From: an uncultured Pseudomonadales bacterium
Lineage (GTDB): Bacteria; Pseudomonadota; Gammaproteobacteria; Pseudomonadales; IMCC2047
Assembly (NCBI GenBank): GCA_947258895.1
Contig: CAMYKE010000109.1
Coordinates: 1-9,429, forward strand
Length of the DNA stretch: 9,429 nucleotides
Direction of reading: 5' to 3'
The notes under the pieces are model-generated. The model had not been told where the DNA came from, searched no databases, and was given only the letters and a program-made list of their open reading frames with translations. The translations under genes were made by a program, and so were the position numbers. This document shows positions 6,809-9,429 of this stretch, one piece after another. Position 1 is the stretch's first letter. Every line of letters begins with the position of its first letter.

Positions 6809-7441
6809 GTGAATACAGCGACAACTAATTTTATTTCCGTTGGCAGAAGCCCGCTACAGCCGCAACGACAGGCCGGAGCGGCGCTGGTGGTCAGCCTGGT
6901 TATTTTGCTGGTGCTCACCGTGCTCGGCGTAAACTCCATGCAGTCACTGGTACTGGAGGAACGCATGGCCGGTAATTCACGCCAGGCGATGGTATCCAGC
7001 CAGGCTGCAGACATCGCGGTCAGGACGGCGGAGGCCTGGTTGAGCGCAAATTTCAATGCCCTCTCGGATCTCGCCCAGTTTTCCGCGGGGAACGCCGGTT
7101 TGTACGCACTAAAATCGACTGCACCGGGTGCGGCCAAGGTACTCAAGCCTGCCGCCAGTGGCCTGGACGATCTTTTCGACAATTCTGACTGGACGGCCGC
7201 GAACAGTGTCGCGGTTACCGCGGCCAGTAATTATGATCCGGGTAATGCCAAGGACCAACTGGTCGGCGCCGATCCCCGCTATATCATCGAATATATCGGT
7301 CGGGTTGGCCGGCCGCCGCTGGATCCGAATGACCCATCACCGGATACCCGCGACTACGCGTTTCGAATCACCGGTATTGGTTTCGGCGAAGACACCAATG
7401 CCCGCTCGCTGGTGCAGAGTACGTTCTTTGTTACCTTGTAA
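6809..7441 (+). CDS. pilX: Type IV minor pilin PilX
   Basis: Fourth gene, 210 residues, starting with GTG only three bases after the pilW stop and with AGGGG (6794-6798) as ribosome binding site inside the end of pilW, so translation is probably coupled. The PilX N-terminal domain is clear: RQAG|AALVVSLVILLVLTVLGVNSMQ, then LVLEERMAGNSRQAM, SQAADIAVRTAEAWL. The leader is long (23 residues), and position +5 of the mature protein is Val rather than Glu, as expected for the GspK-like subunit that caps a pilus. The late DPRYIIEYIGRVG and a final FFVTL strand match PilX proteins. It probably sits at the top of the minor-pilin stack, holding PilY1. Confidence 0.88.
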   Translation: MNTATTNFISVGRSPLQPQRQAGAALVVSLVILLVLTVLGVNSMQSLVLEERMAGNSRQAMVSSQAADIAVRTAEAWLSANFNALSDLAQFSAGNAGLYALKSTAPGAAKVLKPAASGLDDLFDNSDWTAANSVAVTAASNYDPGNAKDQLVGADPRYIIEYIGRVGRPPLDPNDPSPDTRDYAFRITGIGFGEDTNARSLVQSTFFVTL

Positions 7442-7497
7442 AAATTGCTGGATTTGGCACAGGCGCGCCATGTTACGAGTTTGCCGGCGGCCATTTG

Positions 7498-7502
7498 AGG
7501 AG
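7498..7502 (+). promoter_or_regulatory. Ribosome binding site of pilY1
   Basis: AGGAG lies seven bases before ATG 7510 and is the strongest Shine-Dalgarno in the window. It fixes the pilY1 start, 68 bases after the pilX stop, suggesting initiation independent of pilX. Confidence 0.75.
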
Positions 7503-7509
7503 AAGTAGT

Positions 7510-9429
7510 ATGGGAACCATTAATTTCAGGCTTGTAACCGCCATTGTTGCGGTGAGTTTGCTGGCGGCTAGCCCGCTCAAGGCCGTTGCGGCGCCGGGTG
7601 CGATCGCGGATACGCCGCTGTTTCTGTCCTCCACCGTGCAGCCTAACATATTCTTCGCGGTAGATGATTCGGGCAGTATGGACTGGGAAATTCTCCTGTC
7701 TAATGGCGCGCAGGCCGCACATGGCGGCGCCTCGAATAGAGACAACCTTGATTTTTCTCCGAACACCTTCGAGGAGGATCGCGAGCATTGCAACGCCTAT
7801 AATGTAATGGCTTACAATCCCGGCCTGACATACACTCCCTGGGCCGGGGTCGACATCAATGGTGATGATTACCAGGATCAGTCCCTGGGTACCGCTCTGA
7901 TAGATCCATTTAATCCCGGTTCCGGCACAAGAAACTTGCTGAGTGCCGATGGTACGGGTTTTGCCACCGTCTACGGTATCTGGACGGACCTGGATACGGA
8001 CGGCGCTTACGACGCGGGTGAGTGTCCGCTGGGACCAGACCCTGCGGCGGGCAGTGGTTATAGTACGCGCGCACCCGGATATACCGATCCGCGCTGGGTT
8101 TTCGTGGATACCCTGTCCGCGGCACAACAGACCAACTATGCCAACTGGTTCAGCTATTACCGCAAGCGCGAACTGGTCACCAAGAAGGCACTATCCGAAT
8201 TGATTATCCGCGCCACTGATCGCATGGGTCTCGGGACGCTGCACAATAATAACAATGTCGGCACACCCATCGCGGATATTGATGACATCAGCACGCCGGT
8301 GGACACTACTGCGCAAACTGCCAAAGCCAACCTGCTGCGGCAGCTGTTCCGCATCAATTCAAATGGCGGCACCCCGCTGCGCGAGACGCTCGAGGAAGTG
8401 GGGGAATACTTTGCCGGGAATAATCCTGGCGGGCTGTTCGGTGGCGCCAATCCGGATGATCCGATCCTGAGCCTGTCCGAGGGCGGTGCATGCCAGCAAA
8501 ACTTCGCGGTAATGCTATCGGACGGGTTCTGGAACGGTGATCCGCCAACTGCCGGTAATGCCGATGGTGACAGCAGTTCTACCTGGGATGGCGGCGCCTA
8601 TGCCGATGCGGTGAACAACACCCTCGCCGATGTGGCAATGACCTATTATGAGATGGATCTCGATACCAACCTTCCCGCACAGGTCAAAGTGGTGCCGGGA
8701 CGCGATTCGAATACCCAGCAACACTTGAATACCTATACGGTGGCCTTTGGTGTCAACGGCACGTTAACCGCGGACCCGACAGACCCGGCAGCACCTTTTC
8801 CCTGGCCGACTCCGGTCGCGGATAATAACACCACCATCGATGACATGCGCCATGCGGCCTACAACGGTCGCGGCATGTTCCTCAGCGCCGGCGATCCACA
8901 GGAGTTGATCGACGGTTTGACCGGCGCGATCTCGGATATTTCCAGCGCGACCGGCACGGCGGCTGCGGTATCGTTCAACTCAACGGTGATCGAAGCCGGC
9001 AGCCTGGTGTTCCAGGCGAGCTTTAATACCGAGGGCTGGTACGGGGACCTGGAGGCGATCCAGATTGATCCCGATGATCCGTCGATGCAAACCACCGTCT
9101 GGCGGGCGGGCGGCAAGCTGGCCAGTCGCAACCTGGCCACCAGTCCCCGCAATATCGTTACCTTCAACGGCACCACGGGTGTTGACTTCGCTTTTCCGGC
9201 CGATTATACCAACCCGGGTGCCGATGAACTGGACGACACGCAGGTCCTGGACCTGCTTGTCAATGCCCCGTTCCCCGCCTCTACCAGTGACTCGACAGAA
9301 ATCGCGGCGAACCAGCAATACGGCGAGGACCTGGTAGCTTTCCTGGCTGGCGATCATAGCAACGAAGCACCCAATGGCCAGGGTTTCCGGGACCGCGATA
9401 ATCGCCGCCTGGGAGATATTATTCATTCC
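7510..9429 (+). CDS. pilY1: Type IV pilus tip adhesin/assembly factor PilY1, N-terminal 640 residues
   Basis: The reading frame is open from ATG 7510 to the right edge, so the gene is partial at its 3' end. A Sec signal peptide occupies about residues 1-28 (hydrophobic core, then KAVAA). A von Willebrand A domain follows: metal-site DDSGS (D52, S54, S56) in NIFFAVDDSGSM, NGGTPLRETL (T288) and MLSDGFWNG (D338) together give a complete MIDAS set. The conserved NWFSYYRKRELVTKKAL lies between. Further on come VFQASFNTEGWYGDLEAI and the RDRDNRRLGDIIHS lead-in to the C-terminal beta-propeller, where the window ends. PilY1 is exported, associates with the minor pilins and acts in adhesion, twitching and surface sensing. 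Two acidic loops lie in the A-domain insertion: residues 115-123 (DINGDDYQD) and 160-171 (DLDTDGAYDAGE, an EF-hand-like 12-residue pattern). Three cysteines are present (94, 172, 328). Confidence 0.93.
   Translation, partial: MGTINFRLVTAIVAVSLLAASPLKAVAAPGAIADTPLFLSSTVQPNIFFAVDDSGSMDWEILLSNGAQAAHGGASNRDNLDFSPNTFEEDREHCNAYNVMAYNPGLTYTPWAGVDINGDDYQDQSLGTALIDPFNPGSGTRNLLSADGTGFATVYGIWTDLDTDGAYDAGECPLGPDPAAGSGYSTRAPGYTDPRWVFVDTLSAAQQTNYANWFSYYRKRELVTKKALSELIIRATDRMGLGTLHNNNNVGTPIADIDDISTPVDTTAQTAKANLLRQLFRINSNGGTPLRETLEEVGEYFAGNNPGGLFGGANPDDPILSLSEGGACQQNFAVMLSDGFWNGDPPTAGNADGDSSSTWDGGAYADAVNNTLADVAMTYYEMDLDTNLPAQVKVVPGRDSNTQQHLNTYTVAFGVNGTLTADPTDPAAPFPWPTPVADNNTTIDDMRHAAYNGRGMFLSAGDPQELIDGLTGAISDISSATGTAAAVSFNSTVIEAGSLVFQASFNTEGWYGDLEAIQIDPDDPSMQTTVWRAGGKLASRNLATSPRNIVTFNGTTGVDFAFPADYTNPGADELDDTQVLDLLVNAPFPASTSDSTEIAANQQYGEDLVAFLAGDHSNEAPNGQGFRDRDNRRLGDIIHS

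Noticed and set aside
7354..8127. A 257-codon minus-strand open frame
   Set aside because: It covers the pilX end and the pilY1 A domain, both certain plus-strand genes, so it is a shadow.
1..9429. CRISPR arrays, tRNA or rRNA genes, insertion sequences, attachment sites
   Set aside because: No regularly spaced direct repeats, cloverleaf-like sequence, transposase frame or terminal inverted repeats were seen on reading both strands.

Overview
The window looks like part of a chromosome from a gammaproteobacterium with fairly high GC. The evidence is a PPi-type phosphofructokinase of the proteobacterial kind, Mpl (a murein-recycling ligase), a DedA protein with a PAP2-like tail, and a type IV pilus minor-pilin cluster in the order seen in Pseudomonas and relatives (fimU-pilV-pilW-pilX-pilY1). 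I cannot name the genus. No phage, insertion sequence, CRISPR, tRNA or rRNA is visible.

Layout. Bases 1-1032 (minus strand) hold a broken pfp gene that continues past the left edge. Its two halves are in different frames, and about 50 residues that include the GGxxS active-site motif are missing between them. Bases 1033-1207 are a divergent intergenic region with a candidate promoter on each strand. Bases 1208-3152 (plus strand) carry mpl and an overlapping small gene for a stand-alone Lon N-terminal-type domain. Bases 3180-4431 (minus strand, convergent with the previous pair) carry a DedA membrane protein followed, in a shifted frame, by a PAP2-phosphatase-like remnant that has lost its catalytic residues. 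Bases 4432-4642 are a second divergent intergenic region with inverted repeats. From 4643 to the right edge, five plus-strand genes encode the minor pilins FimU, PilV, PilW and PilX and the first 640 residues of the tip adhesin PilY1.

How they work together. FimU, PilV, PilW, PilX and PilY1 are expected to form the priming and tip complex of a type IV pilus, made from one closely spaced operon. Mpl recycles murein tripeptide and may be translationally coupled to the Lon-domain protein. Nothing links the murein or DedA genes to the pilus genes beyond proximity.

I did not find a clearly new multi-gene system. The most useful anomalies are two minus-strand genes that each appear to have lost an internal segment with a frameshift (decay or assembly error), a PAP2 domain stripped of its active site, and acidic Ca2+-loop-like motifs in three of the five pilus-tip proteins. 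Comparisons with family members are from memory, since no alignment could be run.
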